The notes under the pieces: generated by a model
What the model was told of the DNA's origin: nothing
The model's input: the letters and a program-made list of their open reading frames with translations, nothing else
Database searches by the model: none
Assembly (NCBI GenBank): GCA_937927685.1
Contig: CALBSC010000088.1
Location: 1 to 64,000, forward strand
Direction of reading: 5' to 3'
Length of the DNA stretch: 64,000 nt
Source of the DNA: an uncultured Burkholderiales bacterium
GTDB lineage: Bacteria; Pseudomonadota; Gammaproteobacteria; Burkholderiales; Burkholderiaceae_C
Shown here: in pieces, positions 41,171 through 49,810 of the stretch
Position numbering within the stretch: the stretch's first letter is position 1
Layout: each line of letters starts with the position of its first letter
Translations under genes and position numbers: made by a program

Positions 41171-41977
41171 TCAGACCGTCGGTTTGCTCAGCAGACGCCG
41201 GACACGTTCGAGGTCTTCGGGGGTGTCCACGCCGGGGCCGGGCGCGTGGGGCGTGATGTGCACGGCGATGCGATGACCATGCCACATGGCACGCAACTGC
41301 TCCAGCGATTCGAGCGACTCCAGCGGCGCAACCGGCAGGGCCGGAAACTGGCGCAGGAATCCGGCGCGGTATCCATACAGGCCAATATGGCGCAACGGTC
41401 GGGGATGCGGCAACGCCGCGGTTCCGGTGGCCATGCCATCACGCCACCAGGGGATCGGGGCTCGGCTGAAATACAGCGCCGTGTGTTGCGCATCGAGCAC
41501 TACCTTGACGACGTTGGGGTTGGTGTAATCCGCCACGGTGTCGATGCTGTGTGCCACCGTGCTCATGCTGCAATCCGGACGCTGTTGCAGCAGTTGCGCC
41601 ACGGCGTCGATCATGTCCGGTTCGATGAGGGGCTCATCCCCTTGCACATTGACCACCAGGTCATTGCCTTGCAGCCCGAGATGTTCGCACGCCTCGGCCA
41701 GACGGTCGCTGCCTGACACATGGTCGTCCCGCGTCAGCACGGCGTCGACGCCATGTTGCTGACAAGCCTGCACGATGCTGTCATGGTCGCCGGCCACCAC
41801 CACGCGCGCGGCGCGCGAGCGCGCGGCACGTTGGGCCACCCGCACCACCATGGGCACACCGGCCAGATCAGCCAGGGGTTTGTTGGGCAAACGACTGGAA
41901 CTCAGGCGGGCAGGGACCAGGACGGTGTAGGTGCCGATCGAGGGGGCTGCCTGCAGCGTGTGCGCGGCCGACGGCAT
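41171..41977 (-). CDS. kdsB: 3-deoxy-manno-octulosonate cytidylyltransferase (CMP-Kdo synthetase)
   Basis: 268 residues. Nucleotidyltransferase signature VLVPARLSSSRLPNKPLADL, RDDHVSGSDRLAEA, VVNVQGDEPLIEP (metal Asp) and RHIGLYGYRAGFL. It activates Kdo with CTP for inner-core lipopolysaccharide. The ATG directly abuts the stop of the Trm112-type gene (41978). An Ala-rich extension of about 15 residues precedes the conserved start. Confidence 0.96.
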   Translation of the reverse strand: MPSAAHTLQAAPSIGTYTVLVPARLSSSRLPNKPLADLAGVPMVVRVAQRAARSRAARVVVAGDHDSIVQACQQHGVDAVLTRDDHVSGSDRLAEACEHLGLQGNDLVVNVQGDEPLIEPDMIDAVAQLLQQRPDCSMSTVAHSIDTVADYTNPNVVKVVLDAQHTALYFSRAPIPWWRDGMATGTAALPHPRPLRHIGLYGYRAGFLRQFPALPVAPLESLESLEQLRAMWHGHRIAVHITPHAPGPGVDTPEDLERVRRLLSKPTV

Positions 41978-42160
41978 TCAGCGCTCCAGCTCGCTGTCCG
42001 TCAGGGGCCGTGCTTGTGCCTCCAGCAACAACGGGATGCCGTCCCGGATGGGATAGGCCAGGCGGGCGCTGCGCGAAATCAGCTCCTGGCGCTCGCGATC
42101 GAGCTGGAGCGGGCCTTTGGTGACCGGGCAGACCAGCAATTCAAGCAGTTTGTTGTCCAT
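41978..42160 (-). CDS. Trm112-family small protein (YcaR-like)
   Basis: 60 residues from ATG 42160: LLELLVCPVTKGPLQLDR followed by SARLAYPIRDGIPLLLEAQA and DSELER. This is the standard small protein between lpxK and kdsB in proteobacteria. It overlaps the 3' end of lpxK by 20 bases and abuts kdsB. Trm112-type proteins act as small partner or stabilising proteins; the bacterial role is not firmly known. Confidence 0.92.
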   Translation of the reverse strand: MDNKLLELLVCPVTKGPLQLDRERQELISRSARLAYPIRDGIPLLLEAQARPLTDSELER

Positions 42161-43208
42161 GGGGCAATGATAGCTTTGGCGCCAGCAGCGCGTCGATTCG
42201 GCGCAACAGCGTGTCAGGCAATGTGGTGATGAGCGGGACAGCCCAGACGTCCGGATGACGCGGCCAGAGCTTGACGGCGTCCTTCTCGGTACAGAGCCAG
42301 TCATGGCCACTTGCGGCGTCCCCGGCAGGGGCTGCCAGGACGCGTTCGATTTCCATCAGCGTGGCGTGGTCACTGAGGGCGTGACGGGTGCTCAGCGCCA
42401 ATCCCTGCTGGGTCAGCATGGCAAAAAAACGATCCGGGTGTGCAATGCCCGCCAGCGCGTGAACCGGCTGACCCAGCCAACCGGCAAGCGGCCGCGTCTG
42501 ACCATGGCCGTTGCGTGCCACGGGCGCCAACTGGCGCTCAGCCTGGTAGCTGTTGCCTGGGTCGTCAAGCCGTACTGCAGCCGATTTCTCACCCGTGCAG
42601 ACCACCAGTTGCATACTCCCGGGCCTGGGCCTTCTGGGCCAGCCCTCGCGCAGCGGGCCGGACGGCAAGGGCCAGCCGTTGCCGACGCCCCGGTCGTCAA
42701 AGACACACAGCGCCACGTCATGCCACAGGGCATGGTGTTGCAACCCATCATCGCTCACGATCACCTGGGTATGGGGATGTGACTGCATCAACACCCGCAC
42801 CGCATCCATGCGCCGGCGCGCCACGGCCACCGGAACGGCACACCGTCGGGACAACAACAAGGGCTCATCGCCGACGTCCTGGGCGACGTCTTCGGCAGCG
42901 ACCAGTCGAGCTTGTGTGCCTGATCGCCCATGTCCGCGCGAGACGACCCCCACCTGGAGCCCACGTTGCCTGAAATGGTCCACCAGGGCCATCACCACCG
43001 GGGTTTTGCCCACACCGCCAGCCACCACATTGCCCACGACCACCAGGGGCACGTCGGCGCGCTCCACACGGCCCAGCCCCAGGTCATACCAGCGGCGGTG
43101 AAGCCATGTCAGCAGACGGTACACAACGGCCACGGGCAACAAGATCCAGGCCAAAACGCCTCGCCGCAGCCAACTGTGCGTCAGTAACGATTCGAGGTCG
43201 GCGCGCAT
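42141..43208 (-). CDS. lpxK: Tetraacyldisaccharide 4'-kinase
   Basis: 355 residues from ATG 43208 (MRADLESLLTHSW); a TTG nine bases upstream is possible. An N-terminal membrane-associated helix (about 14-35) precedes the P-loop GNVVAGGVGKTPVV. VVSRGHGRSG and VSDDGLQHHALWHDVAL are the family's catalytic blocks. It phosphorylates the lipid A precursor at the 4' position at the inner membrane. Between exbD and the Trm112 gene in the conserved order. Confidence 0.95.
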   Translation of the reverse strand: MRADLESLLTHSWLRRGVLAWILLPVAVVYRLLTWLHRRWYDLGLGRVERADVPLVVVGNVVAGGVGKTPVVMALVDHFRQRGLQVGVVSRGHGRSGTQARLVAAEDVAQDVGDEPLLLSRRCAVPVAVARRRMDAVRVLMQSHPHTQVIVSDDGLQHHALWHDVALCVFDDRGVGNGWPLPSGPLREGWPRRPRPGSMQLVVCTGEKSAAVRLDDPGNSYQAERQLAPVARNGHGQTRPLAGWLGQPVHALAGIAHPDRFFAMLTQQGLALSTRHALSDHATLMEIERVLAAPAGDAASGHDWLCTEKDAVKLWPRHPDVWAVPLITTLPDTLLRRIDALLAPKLSLPHGQQTA

Positions 43209-43234
43209 GGGGTGCAAGTGGGCTTGACCGGCGT

Positions 43235-43705
43235 TCAGCGCCGGCTCGTCTCGGCCGGGCCAGGTTTGGCGGATGAGGCGGGGGCGCCGCCCCCCGTCTG
43301 ACCCTGGGTGGCAAAGGTGATGTGATTCAACTGGCTGCGGCGTGCCGCCTCCAGCACTTGCACCACGCTTTGATGGGTGCTGCGCGCATCGGCCTGGATG
43401 ATTAGGACGGGGTTGTCGAGGGAACGTGACGCGGTGCTCAGGGCCTCGGCCAGGGTTCGGGTGTCCACCCGGCCCAGGGGCTGACGCTGCAGGCTGTAAC
43501 TGCCTTGCGCATTGACGCTCACCAGGATTTCAGCCGGGCGTTGTTCGGGGACTCGTCCGTTGGCTGACGGCAGGTTCAGTTCGAGTTCGTTGAACTTGCT
43601 GAAGCTGGCGGACATCATCACGAAGATCAGCACCACGAGCAGCACGTCGATGAAGGGGATCAGGTTGATCTCCGGCTCGGGCGTGGGGGTGCGGGCAAAT
43701 TTCAT
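43235..43705 (-). CDS. exbD: ExbD/TolR-family biopolymer transport protein
   Basis: 156 residues. Short cytoplasmic N-terminus, one membrane helix (about 14-34, INLIPFIDVLLVVLIFVMM) with the conserved proton-path Asp, then a periplasmic domain and a Pro/Ala/Gly-rich tail. The start overlaps the exbB stop as ATGA. With ExbB it forms a proton-driven motor. Its position before lpxK suggests a role with envelope or lipid A functions rather than the Tol system, and no tonB gene is next to it. Confidence 0.9.
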   Translation of the reverse strand: MKFARTPTPEPEINLIPFIDVLLVVLIFVMMSASFSKFNELELNLPSANGRVPEQRPAEILVSVNAQGSYSLQRQPLGRVDTRTLAEALSTASRSLDNPVLIIQADARSTHQSVVQVLEAARRSQLNHITFATQGQTGGGAPASSAKPGPAETSRR

Positions 43706-44334
43706 CGCTGGGTTCGGCGAGCGCGCAACGCCAGCAGGTGCTGCACAAAATGTTCACTGGCCAACTCGATTTGCAACACATGCTGGTCCACCCGGCTTCG
43801 GCAGGCGCGCCAGACCACGAGGGTGGGAATGGCAATGATCAGGCCCAACGCGGTGTTGTAGAGCGCCACCGAGATGCCCTGGGCCAGTTGTGCCGGTTGG
43901 CTCTGGCCGGGCATTTGCGCGGCAAAGATGTCGATCATGCCTACCACGGTGCCCAGCAAGCCCAGCAGGGGGGCGACCGAGGCCAGCGTGGCCAGCGCCG
44001 GCAGAAAGCGTTCCAGACGATGGGCCACCGTACGGCCGGTCGATTCCATCTGCCAGCGCAGCACGGCTTCGTCGCAATGGGGTTGATCGTTCAGGCAGCG
44101 AAACCCGCTGGCCAGCACGGTGCCCAGGCTGCTGTCCCGGGCCAGTTGATCGATTTGCTCGCGGCTGGGCCACTGCTGCTGGCTGGAGCTGATGCTGCGC
44201 TCGAGCAGCCCGGCGGGCACGACGCGCGGCGTGCGAAGTTGGATCCAGCGCTCCAGGCTCAGCGCCACGGCCAGCACCGAACACAACAACAAAGGCCAGA
44301 CCGGCCATCCGGCCGCAACGATGATTGACAGCAA
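43702..44334 (-). CDS. exbB: ExbB/TolQ/MotA-family proton channel protein
   Basis: 210 residues, apparently from TTG 44334 preceded by GGGAGAA. The start LSIIVAAGWPVWPLLLCSV matches the family's N-terminus and no ATG fits. Three membrane segments: about 5-26, about 115-135 (TLASVAPLLGLLGTVVGMID) and about 150-175 (ALYNTALGLIIAIPTLVVW). First gene of the exbB-exbD-lpxK-ycaR-kdsB-adk run. Confidence 0.9.
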   Translation of the reverse strand: MLSIIVAAGWPVWPLLLCSVLAVALSLERWIQLRTPRVVPAGLLERSISSSQQQWPSREQIDQLARDSSLGTVLASGFRCLNDQPHCDEAVLRWQMESTGRTVAHRLERFLPALATLASVAPLLGLLGTVVGMIDIFAAQMPGQSQPAQLAQGISVALYNTALGLIIAIPTLVVWRACRSRVDQHVLQIELASEHFVQHLLALRARRTQR

Positions 44335-44618
44335 CGAGTTCTCCCGAACAGTCGAGAACGCTGTTCAGGTGCGATTATCGGTCATCGGATGTGCCCACAT
44401 CTTTGGTGGATAACTTTGTGGATAAGCCTGCATACCCCTACCTGAAACCCGCATGAAATGGTGATCTGATTAATTCGCTCCAATTTTGGGCAGAAAATAA
44501 ACGTTTAAATTCAATGACTTGCACGACGTCGCCGTGATTTTTCACATTCGTGCGGCAAGCCTGCTTTAAGATGCGTTTGGTGTGGATGAATCTTTCCTCC
44601 CTGACCCCAGACCAGCCC
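44335..44618. other. Divergent intergenic region exbB/xseA with two DnaA-box-like sites
   Basis: This 284-bp gap has no gene I can support. It holds TGTGGATAA at 44417-44425, a perfect DnaA box on the minus strand, and GGTGGATAA at 44405-44413 with one mismatch, spaced 12 bases apart. An AT-rich stretch (about 44468-44516) follows. It must also contain the promoters for both neighbours; no clear -35/-10 pair stands out. Confidence 0.5.
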
Positions 44619-45947
44619 ATGAATACTGACCCTCTCGAGACCGAGTCAAGCGCCGCGCCGCGTATCTGGGCGGTTGGGGCGCTGTGCCGCATGATTGCTC
44701 AGGTTCTGAACGCCAGACTCAACCCGGTGGCGGTGCGTGGCGAGATTTCGGGCTTTTCGCGCGCATCCAGCGGGCATTGCTATTTCACGGTCAAGGACGA
44801 TCACGGGCAGATTCGCTGCGCGATGTTCCGTCGCGCAGCCTCGCAACTGCGTCATCCGATCAAAGACGGGGATCAGGTCGAGTTGACCGGGCAACTGGGC
44901 GTGTACGAAGCCCGCGGTGACCTGCAACTGGTGGTGGAAACGTTGCGACCGATCGGGCAAGGGGCTTTGCTGGAGGCGTTTTTACGCCTGAAAGCGCGCC
45001 TGGAGGGGGAGGGTCTGTTTGACGCTTCGCGCAAGCGTGCGCCAAGCGCCTTGCCGCGCACCGTGGGCATCGTCACCTCCGCGCAAGCCGCGGCCTTGCA
45101 GGATGTGCTGACGGCCTTGCGTCGGCGTGCGCCGCACGTGCGCGTGGTGGTCTCGCCCGCGCTGGTGCAAGGCGCCGGTGCGCCGGCCAGTCTTTGCGTT
45201 GCCCTGGAGCGTCTGTACCAGCGCACCGACATTGACACCATCCTGCTGGTGCGCGGCGGTGGGTCGATGGAGGATTTGTGGGCCTTCAACGATGAGCAGC
45301 TGGCACGTCAGGTCGCTCGCAGTCCGGTTCCCCTGATTGCGGGCATCGGGCACGAAACCGATTTCACCATTGCCGATTTTTGTGCGGATCTGCGCGCGCC
45401 CACGCCCACCGCCGCAGCCGAACTCTGTGCGACCCAGCGGGGCGATCTCCTGGTCGAACTCGATGGACTTGCCTTGCGCTTGCAACAGCGCCTATTGCAC
45501 CAGCTGGACAACCAGGCCCAGCGCGTGGACAGCCTACAGCATCGTCTGGGACGACCGGCTGAACGGTTGCAGCGCGAGTCCCTGCGTTTGCAACACCTGC
45601 GAATCCAGTTGCATCAGGCCTTGCGTCAACCCTGGCCCTTGCAACGCCAGCGCTTGCAGTGGTTCGAGCAAGCCCTGCAGCGCGGCGTGCAGCAATCCTT
45701 GCAGCAGGGGAGTCAGCACCTCGACCGGCTGGCCACGCAACTGCAACTGCTGGATCCGCGACGCGTGCTGCAGCGTGGGTACGCCTTGCTACAGGACGAG
45801 CAGGGCCATGCAGTGACACGTGCGCAGTCACTCAGGGTGGGTCAACCCCTGCACGCTACCCTCATGGACGGCGAGGTTGTTGTGACCGTGAACGAGCGAA
45901 GGTCGTCACAGTTTCCTACAATCTCGCCCACTGATCCGAATTCCTGA
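44619..45947 (+). CDS. xseA: Exodeoxyribonuclease VII large subunit
   Basis: 442 residues from ATG 44619 (MNTDPLETESS). Starts at 44586 or 44550 are in frame but add residues not usual in the family. OB-fold VRGEISGFSRASSGHCYFTV, the core GIVTSAQAAALQDVL, LVRGGGSMEDLWAFND and AGIGHETDFTIADF (catalytic block). A long Gln/Leu/Arg-rich coiled coil follows (about 290-390), as expected. With XseB (not in this window) it degrades single-stranded DNA. sodB follows 24 bases later. Confidence 0.95.
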   Translation: MNTDPLETESSAAPRIWAVGALCRMIAQVLNARLNPVAVRGEISGFSRASSGHCYFTVKDDHGQIRCAMFRRAASQLRHPIKDGDQVELTGQLGVYEARGDLQLVVETLRPIGQGALLEAFLRLKARLEGEGLFDASRKRAPSALPRTVGIVTSAQAAALQDVLTALRRRAPHVRVVVSPALVQGAGAPASLCVALERLYQRTDIDTILLVRGGGSMEDLWAFNDEQLARQVARSPVPLIAGIGHETDFTIADFCADLRAPTPTAAAELCATQRGDLLVELDGLALRLQQRLLHQLDNQAQRVDSLQHRLGRPAERLQRESLRLQHLRIQLHQALRQPWPLQRQRLQWFEQALQRGVQQSLQQGSQHLDRLATQLQLLDPRRVLQRGYALLQDEQGHAVTRAQSLRVGQPLHATLMDGEVVVTVNERRSSQFPTISPTDPNS

Positions 45948-45971
45948 ACCACTTAACCCTTGAGGACACAC

Positions 45972-46553
45972 ATGGAACACACCCTTCCCGCACTCCCGTA
46001 CGCACTGGACGCCCTGGCCCCCCATTACTCCAAGGAAACGCTGGAGTTTCACCACGGCAAGCACCACAACGCCTACGTCGTGAACCTGAACAACCTGCAA
46101 AAAGGCACTGAGTTCGAGAGTCTGTCGCTGGAAGACATCATCAAGAAGTCCAGCGGTGGCGTCTACAACAACGCTGCCCAGATCTGGAACCATACGTTCT
46201 TCTGGAACTGCATGAAGCCCAATGGTGGTGGTGAGCCTACCGGTGCGCTGGCCACGGCCATCAACGCCAAGTGGGGCAGCTATGCCGCCTTCAAGGAAGC
46301 CTTCGTCAAATCCGCTGTGGGCAACTTCGGCTCCGGTTGGACCTGGCTGGTCAAGAAGGCGGATGGCAGCGTGGACATCGTCAACACCGGTGCTGCCGGC
46401 ACACCCCTCACCACGGCCGACAAAGCGCTGCTGACCGTTGACGTGTGGGAGCACGCTTATTACATCGACTATCGCAACCTGCGCCCCAAGTTTGTCGAGA
46501 CCTTCCTCGACAAACTGGTGAACTGGGACTTTGCTGCCAAGAACTTCGCCTGA
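45972..46553 (+). CDS. sodB: Superoxide dismutase [Fe]
   Basis: 193 residues from ATG 45972 after TGAGGA. Metal ligands His27, His74, Asp157 and His161 (FHHGKHHN, IWNHTFFW, DVWEHAYYIDYRN). Gln70 in AAQIWNH and the overall form favour iron over manganese. Cytoplasmic; converts superoxide to peroxide and oxygen. A strong terminator follows. Confidence 0.96.
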   Translation: MEHTLPALPYALDALAPHYSKETLEFHHGKHHNAYVVNLNNLQKGTEFESLSLEDIIKKSSGGVYNNAAQIWNHTFFWNCMKPNGGGEPTGALATAINAKWGSYAAFKEAFVKSAVGNFGSGWTWLVKKADGSVDIVNTGAAGTPLTTADKALLTVDVWEHAYYIDYRNLRPKFVETFLDKLVNWDFAAKNFA

Positions 46554-46574
46554 TCTGCGGCGCGTTCATCCAGA

Positions 46575-46606
46575 GGTCGAAGACTCCCGGGTCTTCGGCC
46601 TTTTTT
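46575..46606 (+). terminator. Rho-independent terminator after sodB
   Basis: Stem CGAAGAC (46578-46584), loop TCCCGG, GTCTTCG (46591-46597), then GCC and six Ts. It begins 22 bases past the sodB stop. Confidence 0.9.
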
Positions 46607-46873
46607 GTGGGTGATCGGTCCTTGGTCACGTGACCTGATCGGTCGTCTCCCGCCGGGTTGGGGTTTCACCTTGTCACCCGCATGACCTGGCGCAAAAATT
46701 TTTTGCGATTCTTGAAGTCTAATTTTGCAATGTGGGATTTTCGCCCCGATTTCGGGGCAAAGGTCAGACCCTTGCAAGCAAAATCACGCACCATCGCGCC
46801 GCCTGTTGGACATGGATGACGACATCCGCTCCATCGAAGGCACCTTGAACACCCTACTGGAGAGAGACACGGC
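46607..46873 (+). promoter_or_regulatory. 5' region of the monomeric isocitrate dehydrogenase gene with two hairpins and a 21-codon leader frame
   Basis: Two inverted repeats stand out: CGCAAAAATTTTTTGCG (46691-46707) and GCCCCG-ATTT-CGGGGC (46743-46758). A TTGAAG hexamer at about 46712 could be a -35 element, but the -10 is weak. A short frame from ATG 46812 (MDDDIRSIEGTLNTLLERDTA) ends at 46877 and overlaps the start of the next gene as ATGA. It contains that gene's GGAGAG ribosome-binding site. The leader frame may be chance. Confidence 0.35.
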
Positions 46874-49108
46874 ATGAGCAAGCAACCCACCATCATCTAC
46901 ACCCTGACCGACGAGGCTCCCTTGCTGGCCACGCAGGCGTTCCTGCCCGTGATCCGGACCTTCACGGCGCCGGCCGGCGTGAATGTCGAGACCAGCGACA
47001 TCTCGGTGGCTGGACGTATCCTGGGTGAGTTCTCTGATGTGCTCAAGCCCGAGCAACGCGTGCCCGACAACCTGGCAGAACTCGGTCGTCTGACGCTCCT
47101 GCCCGAGACCAACATCATCAAGCTGCCCAACATCAGCGCCTCGGTGGCACAGCTCACCAGCGCCATCAAGGAGCTGCAGTCCAAAGGCTATGCGCTGCCC
47201 GACTACCCGGATGCTCCCAAGACCGACGAAGAAAAAGCCATCAAGGCCCGTTATGCCAAGTGCATCGGCAGCGCCGTGAACCCCGTGCTGCGCGAAGGCA
47301 ACTCGGACCGCCGTGCGCCCAAGGCCGTGAAGGAATATGCGCGCAAGAACCCGCACTCCATGGGCGAGTGGAGCCAGGCATCCCGCTCACACGTCTCGCA
47401 CATGCACAGTGGTGACTTCTACCATGGTGAGAAGTCGGTGACCCTGGACCGCGCCCGCGATGTCAAGATGGAACTCATCACCAAGAGTGGCAAGACCGTG
47501 GTGTTGAAGCCCAAGGTCTCCCTGCTCAAGGACGAAGTCATCGACAGCATGTTCATGAGCAAGAAGGCCCTGCTGGACTTCTACGAGAAGGAAATCGAAG
47601 ACGCGCACAAAACGGGCGTGATGTTCTCCCTGCACGTCAAGGCCACCATGATGAAGGTGTCGCACCCCATCGTGTTCGGTCACTGCGTCAAGATCTTCTA
47701 CAAGGATGCGTTTGTCAAGCACGGCAAGCTGTTTGACGAACTGGGTGTCAACGTCAACAACGGCATGGTGGACCTGTACAACAAGATTGCCACGCTGCCG
47801 GAAAGCAAGCAGGAAGAAATCAAGCGTGACCTGCACGCCTGCCACGAGCACCGCCCCGAACTGGCCATGGTGGATTCGGCCAAAGGCATCACCAACTTCC
47901 ACTCGCCCAACGACGTGATCGTGGATGCCTCCATGCCCGCCATGATCCGCCAGGGCGGCAAGATGTGGGGCGCCGATGGCCGCATGAAGGATGTCAAGGC
48001 CGTGATGCCCGAGTCCACCTTTGCCCGCATTTACCAGGAGATGATCAACTTCTGCAAGTGGCACGGCAACTTCGACCCGCGCACCATGGGCACCGTGCCC
48101 AACGTGGGCCTGATGGCCCAGCAGGCCGAGGAATACGGCTCGCACGACAAGACCTTCGAGATCACTGAAGACGGCGTTGCCAACATCACCGACCTCGCCA
48201 CGGGCGAGGTGCTGTTGTCGCAAAACGTGGAGACAGGCGATATCTGGCGCATGTGCCAGGTGAAGGATGCGGCCGTGCGTGACTGGGTCAAGCTGGCCGT
48301 CACCCGTGCCCGCAATTCCGGCATGCCTGCCGTGTTCTGGCTGGACCCGTACCGTCCCCATGAGAACGAACTGATCAAGAAGGTGCAGACTTACCTGAAG
48401 GACTACGACACCCAGGGTCTGGATATCCAGATCATGTCGCAGGTGCGCGCGATGCGTTACACCCTGGAGCGTGTGGTGCGTGGCCTGGACACCATCTCGG
48501 TGACGGGCAACATCCTGCGTGACTACCTGACCGATCTGTTCCCGATCATGGAACTGGGCACCAGCGCCAAGATGCTCTCCATCGTGCCGCTGATGGCCGG
48601 TGGTGGCATGTACGAAACCGGTGCCGGTGGCTCGGCCCCCAAGCACGTGCAGCAGTTGGTGGAAGAAAACCACCTGCGCTGGGATTCCCTGGGCGAGTTC
48701 CTGGCGCTGGCCGTGTCGCTGGAAGACCTGGGTATCAAAAACAAGAACGAGCAGGCCAAGATTCTGGCCAAGACCCTGGACGCTGCCACGGGCAAGTTGC
48801 TGGACAACCGCAAGAACCCCTCGACCAAGACGGGGGAACTCGACAACCGCGGCAGCCAGTTCTACCTGGCCATGTACTGGGCCCAGGAACTGGCCGCCCA
48901 GACCGAGGACAAGTCGCTGGCCGAGATCTTCGCGCCCCTGGCCAAGCAACTGAGCGGAAACGAGAAGATCATCGTGGCTGAACTCGCCACCGTGCAAGGT
49001 CACCCGGTGGACATTGGCGGTTACTACCACCCGGACTTTGCCAAGCTCGATCAGGTCATGCGTCCCAGCAAAACCTTCAACAGCGTCCTCTCCTCCTTCA
49101 AGGCCTGA
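46874..49108 (+). CDS. icd: Isocitrate dehydrogenase, NADP-dependent, monomeric type
   Basis: 744 residues, the typical length of the monomeric enzyme (IDH-II). Characteristic blocks: NIIKLPNISASVAQL, GSAVNPVLREGNSDRRAP, KNPHSMGEW, MFSLHVKATMMKVSHPIVFG, and the C-terminal LDNRGSQFYLAMYWAQEL. It oxidises isocitrate to 2-oxoglutarate with NADP in the citric acid cycle. GGAGAG precedes the ATG. A second, unrelated isocitrate dehydrogenase gene lies only 0.7 kb downstream. Confidence 0.95.
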   Translation: MSKQPTIIYTLTDEAPLLATQAFLPVIRTFTAPAGVNVETSDISVAGRILGEFSDVLKPEQRVPDNLAELGRLTLLPETNIIKLPNISASVAQLTSAIKELQSKGYALPDYPDAPKTDEEKAIKARYAKCIGSAVNPVLREGNSDRRAPKAVKEYARKNPHSMGEWSQASRSHVSHMHSGDFYHGEKSVTLDRARDVKMELITKSGKTVVLKPKVSLLKDEVIDSMFMSKKALLDFYEKEIEDAHKTGVMFSLHVKATMMKVSHPIVFGHCVKIFYKDAFVKHGKLFDELGVNVNNGMVDLYNKIATLPESKQEEIKRDLHACHEHRPELAMVDSAKGITNFHSPNDVIVDASMPAMIRQGGKMWGADGRMKDVKAVMPESTFARIYQEMINFCKWHGNFDPRTMGTVPNVGLMAQQAEEYGSHDKTFEITEDGVANITDLATGEVLLSQNVETGDIWRMCQVKDAAVRDWVKLAVTRARNSGMPAVFWLDPYRPHENELIKKVQTYLKDYDTQGLDIQIMSQVRAMRYTLERVVRGLDTISVTGNILRDYLTDLFPIMELGTSAKMLSIVPLMAGGGMYETGAGGSAPKHVQQLVEENHLRWDSLGEFLALAVSLEDLGIKNKNEQAKILAKTLDAATGKLLDNRKNPSTKTGELDNRGSQFYLAMYWAQELAAQTEDKSLAEIFAPLAKQLSGNEKIIVAELATVQGHPVDIGGYYHPDFAKLDQVMRPSKTFNSVLSSFKA

Positions 49109-49177
49109 CAGGGGGAGGCGCCGCTCGCCTGGCCAACCGGGCGCGCGGCAGGTGAGGCAAGCCTTGCCTGAATGCAA

Positions 49178-49204
49178 CAAGGGGACTCCGCTGGAGTCCC
49201 CTTG
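49178..49204. terminator. Bidirectional hairpin terminator
   Basis: Perfect 12-base stem CAAGGGGACTCC (49178-49189), loop GCT, GGAGTCCCCTTG (49193-49204). It lies between the convergent isocitrate dehydrogenase and DUF192 genes. No strong T run, though AA or TT flanks are present on either side. Confidence 0.7.
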
Positions 49205-49233
49205 TCATTGGGGGCGACGGCGGGCCGGCGGGA

Positions 49234-49701
49234 TCACTGTCGTGCCAGGAAGGGCTGACCGCCCAAACGGCTGCCAGCCTTGATGCCCCGCTTGTCGAAC
49301 CAGCCCTGATGCATCTCGAGCACGAACCGGACGGGACGGGTGGAGCAATGCGAATCGGTGGTCTGTGGCTTCATGTCGGCCAGGTTCACGATGGTGCCAT
49401 CGTCCGCCAAGAAGGCTGCTGTGAGTGGCAGCAGCGTGTTCTTCATCCAGAAGCACTGGATTTGCGGCTGTTCAAAGATGAACAGCATGCCTTCGTTCAC
49501 CGGCATGTCGCGCCGGGACATCAGCCCGATCGATCGCTGGTCGGGTGTGCTGGCAATCTGCGCCTGGATCAGGTGCATGCCAGCCGTCAGGGTCTGCCGG
49601 GGTAACTCGAGTTGCGGGCCTGGCTGAGCCAAGGCCGTGCTGGCCGTCAAGGACAAACACAGAGACAGCAGGGCCGCGAGGCCGGACAGGAAGCGTTTCA
49701 T
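49234..49701 (-). CDS. Exported DUF192-family protein
   Basis: 155 residues. Signal peptide 1-25 ending ALAQ. DUF192 signatures: RSIGLMSRRDMPVNEGMLFIF, CFWMKNTLLPLTAAFL, ADDGTIVNL, and the late VLEMHQGWFDKRGIKAG. Family function is not established; members are small beta-barrel exported or cytoplasmic proteins. It lies between the two isocitrate dehydrogenase genes on the opposite strand, head-to-head with the second. Confidence 0.88.
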   Translation of the reverse strand: MKRFLSGLAALLSLCLSLTASTALAQPGPQLELPRQTLTAGMHLIQAQIASTPDQRSIGLMSRRDMPVNEGMLFIFEQPQIQCFWMKNTLLPLTAAFLADDGTIVNLADMKPQTTDSHCSTRPVRFVLEMHQGWFDKRGIKAGSRLGGQPFLARQ

Positions 49702-49810
49702 GGGCGAGGCATCAGACAGGGACAGGGTGCTGAATTGTGCCCCAAGTGCCTCCGTCCGATGTGTCTGCTACCCTAGAATCAGGCGAACGATGGACCTGAC
49801 CGTGAAGACC

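Noticed and set aside
44405..44520. Chromosomal replication origin
   Set aside because: Two DnaA-like boxes and AT-rich sequence, but no dnaA, dnaN, parAB or gidA neighbours and too few boxes.
47387..49180. 597-codon minus-strand frame rich in His, Gly, Val and Leu opposite the monomeric isocitrate dehydrogenase
   Set aside because: Antisense shadow of a well-conserved gene; the same holds for the 776-codon minus frame opposite clpA/yebC (52276-54606).
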